This document shows positions 61,898-64,000 of a DNA stretch of 64,000 bases, piece after piece. The position numbers were made by a program, and so were the translations under genes. Below the pieces are notes generated by a model. The model had not been told where the DNA came from, searched no databases, and saw only the letters and a program-made list of their open reading frames with translations. The DNA comes from Streptococcus sp. NPS 308. GTDB lineage: Bacteria > Bacillota > Bacilli > Lactobacillales > Streptococcaceae. Positions within the stretch are counted from its first letter, which is position 1. Each line of letters begins with the position of its first letter. The stretch is from contig NZ_AP017652.1 in NCBI RefSeq assembly GCF_002355895.1, forward strand, positions 1,397,001 to 1,461,000, written 5' to 3'.

Positions 61898-64000
61898 TTA
61901 CAATTTCTCACGCGCAGCTTTCGCAGCGTCTACAAGGCGGATCAAGCTTTCTTTAGTTTCTGGAATACCACGTGTTTTCAAACCACAGTCAGGGTTGATC
62001 CATACTTTCTTGCTTGGTACTTTAGCAAGGATGGCTTCGATGGTGTGGTCGATTTCGCCTTCGTTAGGCACACGAGGAGAGTGGATATCGTAAACTCCAG
62101 GACCCACTTCTGTCTGGAAGTTTTGATCTTTGAGTTCGTCCAAGATTTCAAGATTTGAACGGCTAGCTTCAAATGAGATAACGTCCGCATCCATGTTGTC
62201 GATAGCTGGGATGATATCTGTAAATTCTGAGTAACACATGTGAGTGTGGATTTGTGTGTCTGGTGCTACTGTTGAGTGTACCAAACGGAAGGCTGGAATA
62301 GCCCAGTCAAGGTAGTCTTCATACCAGTCGCTACGACGGAGTGGCAATTTCTCACGAAGAGCAGCCTCGTCGATTTGGATGATTTTCACGCCTGCAGCTT
62401 CAAGGTCAAGAACTTCATCCTTGATAGCAAGAGCGATTTGGAGAGTAGAATCCTTGATAGAGATGTCTTCACGTGGGAATGACCAGTTAAGAATTGTAAC
62501 AGGTCCAGTCAACATACCTTTAACAGGTTTGTCTGTACGGCTTTGTGCGTAGCTAGACCATTTCACAGTGATTGGGTTGAGGCGAGTTACATCACCCCAG
62601 ATGATTGGTGGTTTAACCCCACGCATACCGTATGATTGTACCCAACCGTTCTTAGAGAAGAGGTAACCTGACAAGTTTTGACCGAAGTACTCAACCATGT
62701 CATTACGCTCGAATTCACCGTGTACAAGCACGTCAAATCCAACTTCTTCTTGCCATTTGATCCATTCGTCGATGGTTTCAGCAAGGAAGGCATCGTATTC
62801 TTCTTGTGACAATTCACCTTTACGGTAAGCCAAACGTTTCGCACGAACTTCCTTAGTTTGAGGGAATGAACCGATTGTTGTTGTTGGAAGAGCTGGAAGT
62901 TTGAATGCTTCTTCTTGGATCGCTTCACGTTCTGCAAAGGCTGGCAAACGAGTGTAGTCTGCGTCTGTCAATCCAGCGATACGTGCACGAAGTTCAGCAT
63001 TTTCACCAACACGTTCAGTCGCAAAGAGTTCTTTGTTTGCTGCAAGAGCTTCTGCACCTTGACCGTTGCGGATAGCATCCAAGTCACGGATCTCATCCAA
63101 TTTTTCAACTGCAAATGCAAAGTGGTTCAAGATAGCTGGTTCAAATTCTTCGTTAGCTGTTGTAAATGGCACATGAAGAAGTGAACATGAGCTTGTCAAA
63201 ACGATATTTTCAGCTGGGATTTCCTCAAGAATAGCCAAGCTCTTTTCGTAGTTGTTGCGCCAGATGTTCTTACCATTGACAATACCTGCATAGAGAGTCT
63301 TGTCAGCTGGGAATCCGCCTTTAACGAGTTCAAGAGTTTTCTTACCTTCAACGAAGTCAAGACCGATCGCATCTACTGGCAATTTCACAAGGTCAGCATA
63401 AACGTCACGGACGTCACCGAAGTAAGTTTGAAGCAAGACTTCAAGACCTTTTTTATCAGCCAACAATTTGTTGTAGATGTTCAAGAATAGGGCTTTTTCT
63501 TCTTCTGTCAAGTCTTTGACAAGAGCAGCTTCGTCGAGTTGGATACGAGTTGCACCAAGTTCAGCCAATTTCGCAAAAACATCTTGGTAAGCAGCTACTA
63601 AGCTATCCACGAAATCTTCTGCTTTCACACCTTCTTCAAAGTCTGACAATTGAAGGAACGTGAATGGACCTACAAGTACTGGACGAGTGTTAAGACCCAA
63701 TTCTTTAGCTTCTTGGAACTCATCAAAGATTTTGTGACCAGCCAATTTTACTTGAGTGTCTTTTTCAAATTTAGGAACGATGTAGTGGTAGTTAGTGTTG
63801 AACCATTTCTTCATCGGAAGGGCACGAACATCCCCTTTTTCTCCTTGATAACCACGTCCCAAAGCAAAGTAGCGTTCAAGATCTGACAATTCCAAGTTTT
63901 GAACAGATGCAGGAACTACGTTGAAAAGGAAAGCAGCATCAAGGAAGTTGTCATAGTGAGAAAAGTCATTTGATGGGATTTCAGTGATGCCTTTTTCTTT
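61898..64000 (-). CDS. metE: Cobalamin-independent methionine synthase (5' end beyond window)
   Basis: 700 residues are visible, lacking roughly the first 45-50 of the usual ~749. The frame stays open to the window edge ([20 protein letters not shown]), so internal Met codons such as the one at 63895 are not the start. Two TIM barrels: an N-terminal one (to about 355) and a catalytic C-terminal one with [46 protein letters not shown] and zinc ligands in THMCYSEF and [11 protein letters not shown]. It transfers the methyl group from 5-methyl-THF-polyglutamate to homocysteine. The operon continues into metF. Confidence 0.96.
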   Translation of the reverse strand, partial: KEKGITEIPSNDFSHYDNFLDAAFLFNVVPASVQNLELSDLERYFALGRGYQGEKGDVRALPMKKWFNTNYHYIVPKFEKDTQVKLAGHKIFDEFQEAKELGLNTRPVLVGPFTFLQLSDFEEGVKAEDFVDSLVAAYQDVFAKLAELGATRIQLDEAALVKDLTEEEKALFLNIYNKLLADKKGLEVLLQTYFGDVRDVYADLVKLPVDAIGLDFVEGKKTLELVKGGFPADKTLYAGIVNGKNIWRNNYEKSLAILEEIPAENIVLTSSCSLLHVPFTTANEEFEPAILNHFAFAVEKLDEIRDLDAIRNGQGAEALAANKELFATERVGENAELRARIAGLTDADYTRLPAFAEREAIQEEAFKLPALPTTTIGSFPQTKEVRAKRLAYRKGELSQEEYDAFLAETIDEWIKWQEEVGFDVLVHGEFERNDMVEYFGQNLSGYLFSKNGWVQSYGMRGVKPPIIWGDVTRLNPITVKWSSYAQSRTDKPVKGMLTGPVTILNWSFPREDISIKDSTLQIALAIKDEVLDLEAAGVKIIQIDEAALREKLPLRRSDWYEDYLDWAIPAFRLVHSTVAPDTQIHTHMCYSEFTDIIPAIDNMDADVISFEASRSNLEILDELKDQNFQTEVGPGVYDIHSPRVPNEGEIDHTIEAILAKVPSKKVWINPDCGLKTRGIPETKESLIRLVDAAKAAREKL

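Overview
The window looks like the chromosome of a mitis-group streptococcus (S. mitis / S. oralis / S. infantis type). This rests on the near-pneumococcal sequence of many housekeeping proteins (UvrC, RecJ, PepO, PsaBCA, PsaR, MetE), the AT-rich base composition, extended -10 promoters (TGnTATAAT), a YSIRK/LPXTG surface protein and a T-box leader ahead of thrS. No tRNA, rRNA, CRISPR array, integrase, transposase or prophage was found.

Layout. (1) 1-13.6 kb: an M42 peptidase cut by the window edge; a tandem pair of YehR-like lipoproteins; brnQ; a minus-strand run of nitroreductase, pepV, UDG-family protein, YbaK-type deacylase and a shortened rhodanese; uvrC with a metallophosphoesterase; a membrane-anchored matrixin-type protease; the esterase estA; and RNase J2. 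(2) 13.5-17.7 kb: a LysM-CHAP wall amidase, then recJ. An AT-rich gene for an unknown membrane protein sits between recJ and a displaced copy of the recJ 3' end. (3) 17.7-24.3 kb: a polar amino acid ABC transporter operon, a nucleotidyltransferase, an Rrf2 regulator, a membrane protein and a second metallophosphoesterase. (4) 24.3-31.5 kb: a small membrane protein; a T-box leader followed by a P-loop kinase-like gene and thrS; a DUF389 protein; a broken DUF898-like gene; and a two-component system. (5) 31.7-34.5 kb: a TetR regulator and a membrane-anchored flavin reductase-like protein, each preceded by the same inverted-repeat operator, then a DUF2974 alpha/beta hydrolase. (6) 34.5-41.5 kb: a 2140-residue LPXTG protein with sixteen 50-residue repeats. 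(7) 41.5-48.7 kb: an MBL hydrolase, pepO, the manganese transporter psaBCA, the peroxidase tpx/psaD and the Mn regulator psaR. (8) 48.7-52.7 kb: dtd, the (p)ppGpp enzyme rel, and msmK. (9) 52.8-60.4 kb: a tight eight-gene run pnp-cysE-GNAT-nucleoside phosphorylase-DHFR-like-cysS-mrnC-PucR-like regulator. (10) 60.9-64 kb: metF and metE, with metE cut by the window edge.

Genes that work together: psaBCA, PsaR and Tpx link Mn uptake and oxidative stress. MetE and MetF make methionine. Pnp, Mini-RNase III and RNase J2 act in RNA turnover, and CysE and CysS in cysteine supply and use.

Most notable: the gene inserted at the recJ 3' end with a regenerated recJ tail (14503-15450); an uncharacterised kinase placed under threonine T-box control; the paired TetR operators; a 300-bp intergenic block of nested inverted repeats upstream of pnp; and the repeat-rich adhesin. 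Function names rest on reading the sequences and remembered family knowledge; no database search was run.
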